Assembly (NCBI GenBank): GCA_963749715.1 | Contig: CAVVNR010000012.1 | Location: forward strand, 1-64,000 | From: Roseiarcus sp963749715 | GTDB lineage: Bacteria > Pseudomonadota > Alphaproteobacteria > Rhizobiales > Beijerinckiaceae | DNA: 64,000 bases | Direction of reading: 5' to 3' | Shown: positions 16,948-25,917 of the stretch, piece after piece | How positions within the stretch are numbered: the stretch's first letter is position 1 | Layout: each line of letters starts with the position of its first letter | Notes under the pieces: model-generated | What the model was told of the DNA's origin: nothing | Database searches by the model: none | What the model saw: only the letters and a program-made list of their open reading frames with translations | Program-made: the position numbers and the translations under genes

Positions 16948-18591
16948 GTGAGCCTCGACGACCTCGCCCGCCAAGCCCAGTTCGCCGCCGAGGGACTGAT
17001 GGATTGCGCGCTCAACGCGGTGCGCGAGCGGGTGAGCGCGAACGGCAAGCTCAGCGCCGCCAGGATCGAGGCCGAGCAACACGCCGCGCATGGCCTCGCA
17101 TGGCTCGCGACCTATGTCGAAGCGATCAAGGAAATGGCGGCGTATGCGACGCGCATGCGCGAAGAGGGCCGGTTCGGCAAGACCGAGGAGCTCATGACGC
17201 GCGTCGGCCTGGGCGAATATCTCGCGCAGGTTTTCGGCGGCATCCCGATGAACCAGGGCGAGATCGTGCGCCTCGCCGACTTCGGCCTCGGCCCCGAGGC
17301 AGCCGCGCCCTTTCGGAGTGAAGTCGTCGAGGCCCTGATCGCCTCGGGCAACACGTGCGAGAACCGCGCCGCCCTCGCCGCGCTGATCGGCGAAGCGCGC
17401 GAAGGCGCGATCGGCGACCCGGGCCTCGACGACACTTTCGAGGCCATTCGCGGCGAGATGCGCCGGTTCGCCGACGCCGAAGTCGCGCCGCATGCGCAAG
17501 GCTGGCATCGCGCCAACGAATATATTCCGCTCGAAGTCATCGCCGGCCTTTCGGAAATGGGCGTGTTCGGCCTCACCATCCCCGAGGCCTACGGCGGCAT
17601 GGGGCTCGGCAAAGTGGCGATGTGCGTGGTGTCGGAGGAGCTGTCGCGCGGCTATATCGGCGTCGGCTCGCTCGGCACCCGATCCGAAATCGCCGCCGAG
17701 TTGATCCTGGTCGGCGGCACCGAGGCGCAAAAGCAGAAATACCTGCCGAGGATCGCGAGCGGCGAAATCCTGCCGACCGCTGTCTTCACCGAGCCGAACA
17801 CCGGCTCCGACCTCGCGTCCTTGCGCACCCGGGCCACGCGCGAAGGCGACGAATATGTCGTCAACGGCGCCAAGACCTGGATCACCCACCCGGTTCGCGC
17901 CGACCTGATGACGCTGCTCGTGCGGACCAATCCCAACGAGAAGGGCTACCGGGGCCTGTCGATGTTCCTGGCCGAGAAGCCGCGCGGCAGCGACGCCGAC
18001 CCATTTCCCGCCAAGGGCATGTCGGGCGGCGAAATCGAAGTGCTCGGCTATCGCGGCATGAAGGAATACGAGATCGCCTTCGACGGATTCCGCCTGCCCG
18101 CCGACGCGCTGCTCGGCGGCGAGGAAGGCCAGGGGTTCAAACAATTGATGGAGACGTTCGAATCGGCGCGCATCCAGACGGCGGCGCGCGCCGTCGGCGT
18201 CGCGCAATGCGCCTTCGAGCTCGGCTTGCGCTACGCCCGCGAGCGGGTGCAGTTCGGCAAGACGATCATCCATTTTCCCCGCGTCGCCGACAAGCTGGCG
18301 TTGATGGCGACGGAGATCCACATCGCCCGTCAGATCACCTATTTCGCCGGCCGCGCCAAGGACGAAGGCCGGCGCTGCGATCTCGAAGCCGGCATGGCGA
18401 AGCTGCTTGCGGCGCGCGTCGCGTGGGCGGCGGCCGACAATGCGCTCCAGATCCACGGCGGCAACGGATTTGCGCTCGAATATCCGATCTCAAGGGTCCT
18501 GTGCGACGCTCGAATCCTCAACATATTCGAGGGCGCGGCGGAAATTCAGGCGCAAGTGATAGCGCGGCGGCTGCTCGAAGGCGGCAATTAG
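16948..18591 (+). CDS. mcd: (2S)-methylsuccinyl-CoA dehydrogenase
   Basis: A 547-residue acyl-CoA dehydrogenase with the extra N-terminal domain of about 160 residues that marks Mcd (TYVEAIKEMAAYATRM, then GLGEYLAQVFGGIPMNQGEI). The catalytic part has the FAD-binding TEPNTGSDLASLRT, RERVQFGKTI and QIHGGNGFALEYPISR. NIFEGAAEIQ places a glutamate at residue 528, where medium-chain enzymes hold the catalytic base. Mcd oxidises methylsuccinyl-CoA to mesaconyl-CoA in the ethylmalonyl-CoA pathway, used for acetyl-CoA assimilation and glyoxylate regeneration. It starts at a GTG with AAGGAGAG 8 bases upstream. The other pathway genes are not in the window. Confidence 0.9.
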   Translation: MSLDDLARQAQFAAEGLMDCALNAVRERVSANGKLSAARIEAEQHAAHGLAWLATYVEAIKEMAAYATRMREEGRFGKTEELMTRVGLGEYLAQVFGGIPMNQGEIVRLADFGLGPEAAAPFRSEVVEALIASGNTCENRAALAALIGEAREGAIGDPGLDDTFEAIRGEMRRFADAEVAPHAQGWHRANEYIPLEVIAGLSEMGVFGLTIPEAYGGMGLGKVAMCVVSEELSRGYIGVGSLGTRSEIAAELILVGGTEAQKQKYLPRIASGEILPTAVFTEPNTGSDLASLRTRATREGDEYVVNGAKTWITHPVRADLMTLLVRTNPNEKGYRGLSMFLAEKPRGSDADPFPAKGMSGGEIEVLGYRGMKEYEIAFDGFRLPADALLGGEEGQGFKQLMETFESARIQTAARAVGVAQCAFELGLRYARERVQFGKTIIHFPRVADKLALMATEIHIARQITYFAGRAKDEGRRCDLEAGMAKLLAARVAWAAADNALQIHGGNGFALEYPISRVLCDARILNIFEGAAEIQAQVIARRLLEGGN

Positions 18592-18753
18592 AGCGGAGCA
18601 GATTGAGAGGCGCGGCGGGCGCCGCCGATTGTTTTCTCCGCGTCCAATCGGCCCAATCGGGAAACGCCCGATACACTCGCTGAATTGAAGGCGACGCGGC
18701 CGCATGGTAGGTTTCGAGCAGTCGATCGGACGCAGCTCGAAGGGAGGATCAAA

Positions 18754-19098
18754 TTGAAAAAGTTCATGGTTTTCTACATGGCCGATCCGGCCACGTTCGA
18801 GACAATGATGAAAAGCTCTACCCCGGACATGCAAAAGAAGGGGATGGAGGCGTGGATGAAGTGGATGGGCGCGCATAAGGGGTCGATCGTCGACGGCGGC
18901 GCGCCTTTGGGGAAGACCAAGCGGGTCGACGCCAAGGGCGCCAAGGACGCGAAGAATGGCATTGGCGGCTATTCGGTGGTCCAGGCCGATTCCCATGAGG
19001 CCGCCGCGAAGCTGTTCGACAAGGACCACCCCCATCTTCAGATGATGCCTGGCGCGTGGGTGGAAGTCGTCGAAATCATGCCGATGCCGGGAATGTAA
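18754..19098 (+). CDS. YCII-related domain protein
   Basis: A 114-residue protein starting KKFMVFYMADPATFETMMKS, with the ferredoxin-like YCII-type layout (GYSVVQADSHEAAAKLF, then HLQMMPGAWVEVVEIMP). A TTG at 18754 is taken as start because AGGGAGGA lies 6 bases before it; an ATG four codons later is the alternative. Such proteins are small cytosolic enzymes or ligand binders of unknown role. The gap of about 160 bases after mcd shows no other gene. Confidence 0.7.
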   Translation: MKKFMVFYMADPATFETMMKSSTPDMQKKGMEAWMKWMGAHKGSIVDGGAPLGKTKRVDAKGAKDAKNGIGGYSVVQADSHEAAAKLFDKDHPHLQMMPGAWVEVVEIMPMPGM

Positions 19099-19121
19099 GG
19101 CCAATCGAAAGGCCGCCGCGC

Positions 19122-20174
19122 TCAGGCGACATCCTCGCGGATCACGCCTTGCGCTTCCAGCACGAAGTCCGGCCCGTAAGCCGACGCGGGCGTCTGATAG
19201 CCGGCGGGCGCGAGGCCGTTCAGCGCCTTCCGCGCCGCGCCGAGCGCTGCCGCGGTCGTCCACTCGACGCCGGCTTCGGGTCCATGGAGTCTCGCGCTCG
19301 CAATCCGGCCCTGGTCGTCGGCGACCTCGCCCCAGACATGGGTCAAAGTGCGGGCGCGCAGCGCCGCGATTGGGCCGGGCCGGACGCCCATGAGCAGAAG
19401 ATCGCGCACCGGCGCCCAATACGCGACCGGCGCGATGGCGCGCATGACTGCGAGCTGGCGCCTGAGCGGCGGCGGGGCGGCGATATAGGCTTCGATGTTG
19501 GGAATGCCCGTGCTGTAGAAGGCGGTGAAAACGTCGCCCCAGGGTATCGGCGCCGCTTCGACCGGCCCCGAGCCGAAATCGACCGAAATCGCCACCCGCC
19601 GGTCCGGACGCGTCAGCCTGCCGTTCCGGCGAATCCGATCGCCGTAATTGATGAGCTCGATCGCCGTCCGCTGCGTCCCGGGCGGCATGCCCGCCGGGCC
19701 GGCCGACTGGAACGCAAGGCGAAGCCGGGTTGCCGACGGCAAGCGTCGCTTCAAATGCAGCGCCAGGCAATCGGTCGCAACAACGTCGAAGCCGGCGCCG
19801 GGAAGCAGCATCACGCCTCGCGCCTTCGCTTCGCCGTCCTTAGCCTGCAGCGCCTCGAACACCGGAATCTCGCCGGTGATGTCGAGATAAGGGACGCCCG
19901 CGCGCAAGCATCCGCCCGCCAGCGCCTCAGCCGTGTATTTGAACGGCCCGGCGCAGTTGAGAACGACCGCAACGCCTTCGAGCGCCTCCCCTGTCGCCGC
20001 CGCGTCGGCAACGCCGAAAGCGCGGCGCTCGGCCCCGATCTCCGCCGCCATCAGTGCGAGTTTCGCCGCATCGCGGCCGGCGAGGATGGTCGGAATGCCG
20101 GAGCCGACCGCCGCGCGAGCGATATGCTCGCCGACAAATCCTGTCGCGCCATAGACCAGCAGCCTTGACGACAT
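19122..20174 (-). CDS. Saccharopine dehydrogenase-like NAD(P)-binding protein
   Basis: This 350-residue protein opens with the nucleotide-binding LLVYGATGFVGEHIARAAVG and contains VVLNCAGPFKYTAEALAGGC and VPYLDITGEIPVFEAL, typical of the saccharopine dehydrogenase / trans-acting enoyl reductase group. Members act as reductases on varied substrates, so the function is open. It is convergent with the YCII gene, 23 bases away. The ATG at 20174 starts directly at the Rossmann strand. Confidence 0.75.
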   Translation of the reverse strand: MSSRLLVYGATGFVGEHIARAAVGSGIPTILAGRDAAKLALMAAEIGAERRAFGVADAAATGEALEGVAVVLNCAGPFKYTAEALAGGCLRAGVPYLDITGEIPVFEALQAKDGEAKARGVMLLPGAGFDVVATDCLALHLKRRLPSATRLRLAFQSAGPAGMPPGTQRTAIELINYGDRIRRNGRLTRPDRRVAISVDFGSGPVEAAPIPWGDVFTAFYSTGIPNIEAYIAAPPPLRRQLAVMRAIAPVAYWAPVRDLLLMGVRPGPIAALRARTLTHVWGEVADDQGRIASARLHGPEAGVEWTTAAALGAARKALNGLAPAGYQTPASAYGPDFVLEAQGVIREDVA

Positions 20175-20264
20175 GGACGCCCTCCCTCCGCCGCGCTCCT
20201 GCGAGGCCTCCGCCGATAAGGCGAGGCGGAGAGAGAGATAGCCGATCGGGGGCGGAAGGCGAAC

Positions 20265-20573
20265 TCAGAGCTTCTCGATCTTCACTCGCGCGAGGCCCGC
20301 CTGGCGGAAGCCGAGCACGCTCGCGGCGGCGGGTGAGACATCGATGATGCGCCCGCGAATGAACGGCCCGCGGTCGACGATCTTGACGATCGCGCTGCGG
20401 CCGTTGTCGAGGTTGAACACCTTGACCCGGCTCCCGAACGGGAGCGTCTTGTGGGCTGCAATCAGCCCGCCATAATATGGATTCTGATAATATGAGGCTA
20501 TACCGAGCTCGCCGGCTGACGCCGTGGCTGTAAATCCAGCCAACATCGCGCACAAAGAAATCACCATCCGCAT
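20265..20573 (-). CDS. RlpA-like double-psi beta-barrel lipoprotein/secreted protein
   Basis: This 102-residue protein has a signal peptide (MRMVISLCAMLAGFTATASA) and a compact RlpA barrel: GIASYYQNPYYGGLIAAHKT, LPFGSRVKVFNLDNGRSA, IVKIVDRGPFIRGRIIDVS. RlpA proteins bind or cleave denuded peptidoglycan at septa. The conserved aspartate of the DRGPF motif is present. It lacks a lipobox and the SPOR domain, so it is a short periplasmic member. The 205-base gap beyond its start carries the denD upstream elements. Confidence 0.85.
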   Translation of the reverse strand: MRMVISLCAMLAGFTATASAGELGIASYYQNPYYGGLIAAHKTLPFGSRVKVFNLDNGRSAIVKIVDRGPFIRGRIIDVSPAAASVLGFRQAGLARVKIEKL

Positions 20574-20693
20574 TCACTTCACCTCTTTGTTCTGAACGTT
20601 TGCACGGCTCATCTGGGGGACAGTTGAGGCGAGAAAAAGGCAGCCCCGTTTTCACTGAGACAATGCTCCGATCAACTTGACAAGGAGGCGAGG

Positions 20694-20720
20694 ATGTGCA
20701 GAGCGGCAAAACCGCTCTAG
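20694..20720 (+). promoter_or_regulatory. Tiny ORF with hairpin upstream of denD
   Basis: A strong AAGGAGG site precedes an 8-codon ORF (MCRAAKPL) whose stop lies at the edge of a hairpin AGAGCGG-caaaa-CCGCTCT (20700-20718). A TTGACA hexamer overlaps just upstream. It may be a leader element or an operator palindrome for denD. No reporter-type evidence is available from sequence alone. Confidence 0.3.
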
Positions 20721-20779
20721 ATTGTGGCTGGCCGCCGACCAGATTTCATCCGGAAGCGGCGAAGGGAAGGAAGCTTCTG

Positions 20780-21763
20780 ATGAAGGTGCTCATCATCGGC
20801 GCGGCGGGCATGATCGGCCGCAAGCTCACGGCGCGCCTCGCTCGCGACGGGCGTCTCGCGGACAAAGCGATCGAGCACGCGCATCTGGTCGACATCGCCG
20901 CGCCCCAGCCGCTCGCGAACGCGTCCTTTCCGGTCGCGCTTGACGCCTTCGACATTGCCGCGCCCTACGTCGCGCCCAAGCTGGTCGCGGCCCGGCCGGA
21001 CATCATTTTCCTGCTCGCCTCCGTGGTCTCCGGCGAAGCCGAGGCGGACTTCGACAAGGGTTACGCGATCAATGTCGGCGGAGCCCAGGCTCTTTTCGAG
21101 GCGATCCGGCGCGAGCAGGCGCTTGCCGGCGGCGCCTACCGGCCCCGGCTAGTCTTCACTTCCTCGATCGCCGTCTTCGGCGCGCCGTTTCCCGACAAAA
21201 TCGGCGACGAATTCCTCTCCGCGCCGTTGACCAGCTACGGAACCCAGAAAGCAATCTGCGAGCTTTTGCTCGCCGATTACACACGGCGCGGGTTCTTCGA
21301 CGGCATCGGCCTGCGCCTGCCGACGATTTGCGTTCGCCCCGGCGCGCCCAACAAGGCGGCGTCCGGGTTCTTCTCGGGCATCATTCGCGAGCCGCTCAAC
21401 GGCAAGGGGGCGATCCTGCCGGTCGGCGACGAGGTTCGCCACTGGCACGCCTCGCCGCGGGCGGCGGTCGAGTTCCTGCTTCACGCGGCGGAACTCGATC
21501 TCTCCCGGCTCGGCGCTCGCCGGTCGCTCAGCCTGCCCGGGGTGAGCGTCACCGTCGGCGAGCAGATCGAGGCGCTGCGCGCCATCGCCGGCGACAAGAC
21601 GGTCGGCCTCATCCGGCGCGTCCCCGACGAGACGATCGCCCGCATCGTCGCCGGCTGGCCGCGAAACCTCGATCCGGCGCGCGCGAAGAGCCTCGGATTT
21701 CGCGCCGACGCCAACTTTTCTGCTATAATTCATGCCTATATTGAGGACGAACTGAAGACCTAA
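20780..21763 (+). CDS. denD: D-erythronate dehydrogenase, SDR/epimerase family
   Basis: A 327-residue extended SDR with MKVLIIGAAGMIGRKL, LLASVVSGEAEADFDKGYAI, VFTSSIAVFGAPFP, the catalytic Tyr-Lys of SYGTQKAICELLLADY, and LRLPTICVRPGAPNKAASGF. These are hallmarks of DenD, which oxidises D-erythronate at C2 using NAD in tetronate catabolism. The usual partners (OtnK kinase, OtnC aldolase, OtnI isomerase) are absent here, so it is an orphan or serves another substrate. The ATG is preceded by GGGAAGGAAG. The histidine kinase gene begins 18 bases after its stop and may share the transcript. Confidence 0.85.
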   Translation: MKVLIIGAAGMIGRKLTARLARDGRLADKAIEHAHLVDIAAPQPLANASFPVALDAFDIAAPYVAPKLVAARPDIIFLLASVVSGEAEADFDKGYAINVGGAQALFEAIRREQALAGGAYRPRLVFTSSIAVFGAPFPDKIGDEFLSAPLTSYGTQKAICELLLADYTRRGFFDGIGLRLPTICVRPGAPNKAASGFFSGIIREPLNGKGAILPVGDEVRHWHASPRAAVEFLLHAAELDLSRLGARRSLSLPGVSVTVGEQIEALRAIAGDKTVGLIRRVPDETIARIVAGWPRNLDPARAKSLGFRADANFSAIIHAYIEDELKT

Positions 21764-21781
21764 GGCGGCCTGAACAGACCC

Positions 21782-23320
21782 ATGCTCGACCTCCCGGCTC
21801 GAAGCCAAACCGGCGCGGAAACGCCCGCGCTTGCCGAAGCGCTCGCTTGGCGCACGAAGGTTGTCGGCGCCACGCCGTGGCGCGGGTTCGGGCTCGCGGG
21901 ACGGGTTCTGGCGGTGACGCTCACCTTCGTCCTGATCGCGATGGCGCTCTTCTATGTCACCCGTCTCACCGCCTATCGCGAGACGTGGCTCCACGCCAAG
22001 ATCGCCTCGGCGCAGACGGCGGTTCAGGCCTTTGACGCCGCCGGCCCGATTCCTCCGCCCCAGGATCTGTCGCGACGGATCCTCAACAGCGTCGGCTTAA
22101 AGTCGATCACCATCTCGACGCCGACGGGACGCCGCGAGCTCGCTCTTCCCGACGCGACGCCCGCTGCCGCGAAGGCCATCTCGGCGGACGACAGTTCCTA
22201 TTTCGAAGGCATCGGCGCGACGTTCCGGGTGCTGTTCACAGCTCCCGGCACGATCGTGAAGGTCGGCTCGTCCACGCCTCCGGAGGAGGCCGCGATCGAA
22301 GTGACGTTCGACGAGACGCCCCTGATCGAGGCGCTATGGCGGGTCTCGCACAACTTCCTCAACATTTCCCTCACCATCGCCGCCGTCGTCACCTGCGTGC
22401 TGTGGGCCGCCCTGTGGAGCATGGTGCTGCGGCCGGTGCGGCGCCTGACGAGCAACATCATCGCCTTCGGCGAGAGCCCTCAGGACGCCACGCGCGTGAT
22501 CGCGCCGAGCGGTCGGCGTAACGAGATCGGCCGCGCCGAGGCTGCGCTCGCCGTCATGCAGCGGTCGCTCGCCCATGAACTGGCGCAGGGCAAACGCCTG
22601 GCCGAACTCGGCATGGCGGTCGCGCGCATCAATCACGACCTGCGAAACATGCTGAGCGCCGCGCAGCTCATTTCGGATCGCCTGGCGACGATCACCGACC
22701 CGCTGGCGCAACGGCTCGCGCCCCGCCTGGTGGCGACTCTCGATCGCGCCATCCAGTTCTGTCAGGCGACGCTGACCTATGGCGCGGGCCGCGAACTGCC
22801 GCCGTCGCGCCGGCGGTTCGACTTGAGGGAGCTGGTGCGGCAGGTGGTCGAGGCGGCGCAGGCGGAAAACGGGGCGGCGATCGACTATGACATCGACATC
22901 CCGCCGCGATTCGACCTCTACGCGGACCCCGACCATATCCTGCGGGTGCTCGAGAACCTCGGCCGCAACGCCGCCCAGGCGCTGATGGCGAAGGGCGCCG
23001 AGGACGGCCGTCCGAAAGCCATCCGCTTTGCCGCCATTCGCACCGAAGGGCTGGCGCTGATCGAGATTAGCGACACCGGACCTGGTTTTCCGGCAGATCA
23101 GTCCGACCGGATTTTCGAGCCATTCCACAAGTCGACCAGCCAGGTCGGCGCCGGCCTAGGCCTTGCAATCGCGGCCGACCTCGTGACGCGAAACGGTGGA
23201 GCGATCACGCTCGCCCCGGCGAAGGCGGACGACTTCTATTGCGGGGCGCGGTTCCTCATCAAACTGCCGACCCGCGAAGGGGCCGCGCGCAAAGCGGCGC
23301 GCATCCTGCCCGAGGCCTGA
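21782..23320 (+). CDS. Membrane sensor histidine kinase with HAMP domain, orphan
   Basis: This 512-residue protein has transmembrane helices at about 42-61 and 193-216 around a periplasmic sensor of about 130 residues, then HAMP (about 212-262). The phospho-accepting H285 lies in ARINHDLRNML. The ATPase domain carries an N-box (ENLGRNAAQAL), G1 DTGPGFP and G2 GAGLGLAIA. No response regulator gene is adjacent. The sequence around the histidine (INHDLRN) is like that in kinases of the MCP-linked and PAS-type orphan groups. It lies 18 bases after denD. The signal is unknown. Confidence 0.85.
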   Translation: MLDLPARSQTGAETPALAEALAWRTKVVGATPWRGFGLAGRVLAVTLTFVLIAMALFYVTRLTAYRETWLHAKIASAQTAVQAFDAAGPIPPPQDLSRRILNSVGLKSITISTPTGRRELALPDATPAAAKAISADDSSYFEGIGATFRVLFTAPGTIVKVGSSTPPEEAAIEVTFDETPLIEALWRVSHNFLNISLTIAAVVTCVLWAALWSMVLRPVRRLTSNIIAFGESPQDATRVIAPSGRRNEIGRAEAALAVMQRSLAHELAQGKRLAELGMAVARINHDLRNMLSAAQLISDRLATITDPLAQRLAPRLVATLDRAIQFCQATLTYGAGRELPPSRRRFDLRELVRQVVEAAQAENGAAIDYDIDIPPRFDLYADPDHILRVLENLGRNAAQALMAKGAEDGRPKAIRFAAIRTEGLALIEISDTGPGFPADQSDRIFEPFHKSTSQVGAGLGLAIAADLVTRNGGAITLAPAKADDFYCGARFLIKLPTREGAARKAARILPEA

Positions 23321-23416
23321 CCGAGACTTGCGAAATCTACTTCTGGTAGATGATAAAAGGTGGTTTCGCTCGCGCCGCGCCCGACGGCGTCCGGTCTCCC
23401 TGGGTCCGCCGCCGGC

Positions 23417-24301
23417 ATGGATTTCTTGCGCAATCGCGATCCCCGAATGTACGCCGGCGCCGCCATGGCGGTCGCGGCTTGGGCGGTTTTCAGCCTGCAG
23501 GACGCGATCGTCAAATACCTGGTGACGGCGCTGCCGGCGCCCGAGATCCTGTTTGCGCGCAGCGGCCTGATCATGATCCTGGCCGCCTTCGCCGCGAGGC
23601 GCGAGGACTTCGCCGTCCTGACCAAGCGGCGCGAGGGAAGCGTCATCGTGGCGCGATCCGTCTTTCTCCTGGTCGCCTGGCTCTCGTACTACAACGCCGC
23701 GCGCAGCCTGCAGCTGGCGGAGCTGGTGACCCTTTATTTCGCCGCGCCGCTGTTTGTCGTGGCGATGTCGGGGCCGCTCTTGGGCGAGATTGTGGGTCCG
23801 TGGCGCTGGCTGGCGACTGCGCTCGGCTTCGCCGGGGTTGTGATCGCGGCCAATCCGCAGGGCGGCGCGCATTCGTGGCCGGTCGCGCTCGCCCTTCTTT
23901 CCGCGGTCTGCTGGGCGATCACGACGCTGCTCGCGCGCACGCTCACCGCCACGATCAGCACTTCGGCGATGATGATCGGCGGCAACGTGATCTTCTTCCT
24001 GGTCTGCGGCGCGATGGGGCCGGCGCTGTTCGTCCGGCCGAACCTCGGACAGACGGCGCTGCTCCTCGCCCTCGGGGCCGCAGGCGGCCTCGGACAGGCG
24101 CTGTGGATCGAGAGCCTGCGGCGGGCCCAGGCATCGCTCCTCGCGCCGCTCGAATATTCGATGTTCGCCTACGCCGTGTTCTGGGGATGGCTGGTGTTCG
24201 GCGACCTGCCGACCGCGCGCACGCTGATCGGGGCGGCGATCATTCTCACCGCCGGACTGCTGGCGGTCGGTTTCGAGTTCGCGCCGCCATCGCATCGCTA
24301 A
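23417..24301 (+). CDS. EamA/DMT-family transporter
   Basis: An integral membrane protein of about 294 residues with ten hydrophobic helices arranged as two EamA repeats (AAMAVAAWAVFSLQDAIVKY in the first, IESLRRAQASLLAPLEYSMF in the second). Family members export amino acids, nucleotides or drugs; the substrate is not predictable. The ATG at 23417 begins at MDFLRNRDPRMY, just before the first helix; a GTG at 23360 is an alternative. Confidence 0.85.
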   Translation: MDFLRNRDPRMYAGAAMAVAAWAVFSLQDAIVKYLVTALPAPEILFARSGLIMILAAFAARREDFAVLTKRREGSVIVARSVFLLVAWLSYYNAARSLQLAELVTLYFAAPLFVVAMSGPLLGEIVGPWRWLATALGFAGVVIAANPQGGAHSWPVALALLSAVCWAITTLLARTLTATISTSAMMIGGNVIFFLVCGAMGPALFVRPNLGQTALLLALGAAGGLGQALWIESLRRAQASLLAPLEYSMFAYAVFWGWLVFGDLPTARTLIGAAIILTAGLLAVGFEFAPPSHR

Positions 24302-24390
24302 ACCCACCGAGCATCCGCGCCAGTTGCTCGCCCCGCTTCCGAAACGCCGAGGGCTCGGATAAGACTGCCTGGCGCGCGAGACGGGGGAAT

Positions 24391-25185
24391 ATGAGCATGT
24401 CGGTCGTGACGCCAACGGCGCGAATGCAAACGGTCGCCTTCCTGTCTTCGGGCGCGAGGGAGGCCAACGAAGCGCTGGAGCGGCTGACGGGCCTCTATGG
24501 CGACAGCCGGCTCGATGAGGCCGAAGTCATTGTCGCGCTCGGCGGCGACGGCCTGATGCTGCAGACGCTGCACAAGACCATGAATGCGCCAAAACCGATC
24601 TACGGCATGAACCGCGGGTCGGTCGGCTTCCTCATGAACGACTATTCGGAAACGGGCCTCCGCGAGCGCCTCCACGCGGCGCTCCCCTCGATCATTCATC
24701 CGCTCGTCATGCGCGCGCGCGACGTCCACGGGGCCGAGACGACGGCGCGGGCGATCAACGAGGTGTCGCTCCTGCGCCAGACCTATCAGGCAGCCAAGCT
24801 GCGCATCGAGATCGACGGCCAAACCCAGCTCGACGAGCTGATCGCCGACGGCATACTGGTCGCGACGCCGGCCGGCTCTACCGCCTACAACCTCTCCGCC
24901 AACGGGCCGATCCTGCCGCTCGGCGTGCCGCTGATGGCGCTGACGCCGCTCTCGCCCTTCCGACCCCGGCGGTGGCGCGGCGCGCTCTTGCGGGATTCCG
25001 CGCGCGTGACCATCGAGGTGATGGAAGCCGACAAGCGCCCGGTCGCCGCCGCCGCCGACCATTTCGAAATCCGCCGCGTGGCCGAGGTCGACGTGGCGAT
25101 GGACAAGGCGACGTCGCTCATCCTGTTGCACGATCCCGGCCACTCGCTCGACGAGCGGATCCTGCGCGAACAATTCCGCTATTAG
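24391..25185 (+). CDS. nadK: NAD kinase
   Basis: A 264-residue protein with the NAD-kinase signatures LGGDGLMLQTLHK (GGDG), YGMNRGSVGFLMNDY and ADGILVATPAGSTAYNLSAN. It phosphorylates NAD to NADP in the cytosol. Its length is typical of the Rhizobiales form. The ATG at 24391 follows GGGGGAAT; a second ATG two codons later is possible. The NUDIX gene starts 9 bases after its stop, suggesting a nucleotide-cofactor pair in one operon. Confidence 0.96.
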   Translation: MSMSVVTPTARMQTVAFLSSGAREANEALERLTGLYGDSRLDEAEVIVALGGDGLMLQTLHKTMNAPKPIYGMNRGSVGFLMNDYSETGLRERLHAALPSIIHPLVMRARDVHGAETTARAINEVSLLRQTYQAAKLRIEIDGQTQLDELIADGILVATPAGSTAYNLSANGPILPLGVPLMALTPLSPFRPRRWRGALLRDSARVTIEVMEADKRPVAAAADHFEIRRVAEVDVAMDKATSLILLHDPGHSLDERILREQFRY

Positions 25186-25193
25186 GCGCGCGG

Positions 25194-25772
25194 ATGGCCA
25201 AAGCCGCGCGCGCGATCCGCGAGACGCTCATCGCCAGAGGCCGGTTCGATCTGACCAGGACCGAGATCGAGGTAATCGAGCAGGACGGCTCGACGCGCAC
25301 GCTCACACATGAGGTCTATCGCCACGGGCTGGCTGCGGCGGTGCTGCTCTATGATCCCGAGCGCCGCGTCGTCACGCTGGTCAATCAGTTTCGCGCCGGC
25401 GCCTATTTGAGCGACCGCGCGCTGGCGACAATCGAGGTCTGCGCCGGCATGCTCGACGGCGATCCGCCCGATGTCTGCGCCATTCGCGAGGCAATCGAGG
25501 AGACAGGCATCGCCATCCGCTCGCCCGTCCACGCCTTCGACGCCTATATGAGCCCGGGCGGCATGACGGAAAAGATCGCCTGCTTTGTCGCCGCTTACGG
25601 CGAAGCGGACCGGGTCGGGCGGGGCGGTGGGGTCGACGACGACGAGCACATCGAGGTCCTCGAGATCCGGTTCGGCGACGCGCTCGCGATGATCGAGAGC
25701 GGCGCCATCGCCGACGCCAAGACGATCGCGCTTATCTACTTCGCGAAGGCGAAGGGGCTCGTGGGGACTTGA
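25194..25772 (+). CDS. NUDIX hydrolase (NudK/ADP-ribose pyrophosphatase type)
   Basis: A 192-residue protein with the NUDIX helix REAIEETGI inside GMLDGDPPDVCAIREAIEET. The first glutamate of the box is replaced by aspartate. The N-terminal strand region (VYRHGLAAAVLLYDPERRVV, VNQFRAGAYL) and the later AYMSPGGMTEKIACFVA fit the NudF/NudK branch that cleaves ADP-ribose or GDP-mannose. It follows nadK closely. The 145 bases after it, up to the truncated folD, show no gene. Confidence 0.85.
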   Translation: MAKAARAIRETLIARGRFDLTRTEIEVIEQDGSTRTLTHEVYRHGLAAAVLLYDPERRVVTLVNQFRAGAYLSDRALATIEVCAGMLDGDPPDVCAIREAIEETGIAIRSPVHAFDAYMSPGGMTEKIACFVAAYGEADRVGRGGGVDDDEHIEVLEIRFGDALAMIESGAIADAKTIALIYFAKAKGLVGT

Positions 25773-25917
25773 GCCTGGCGCCGCGGCGCCGCAGCGCGCC
25801 GCGGAGAGTGGGATCTGGCGCAACAAAATCCAATTCCGGCGCAACGAAACCAAAAATCGGTCCGCTTCTGCGAAAGGTCAATGGCGCCTAGGCTAAATCG
25901 CGCGCGACCGATGCGCC

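Noticed and set aside
16684..18456. 590-codon open frame on the minus strand opposite mcd.
   Set aside because: Low-complexity Arg/Ala/Gly-rich product without motifs, fully explained as an antisense shadow of a GC-rich gene.
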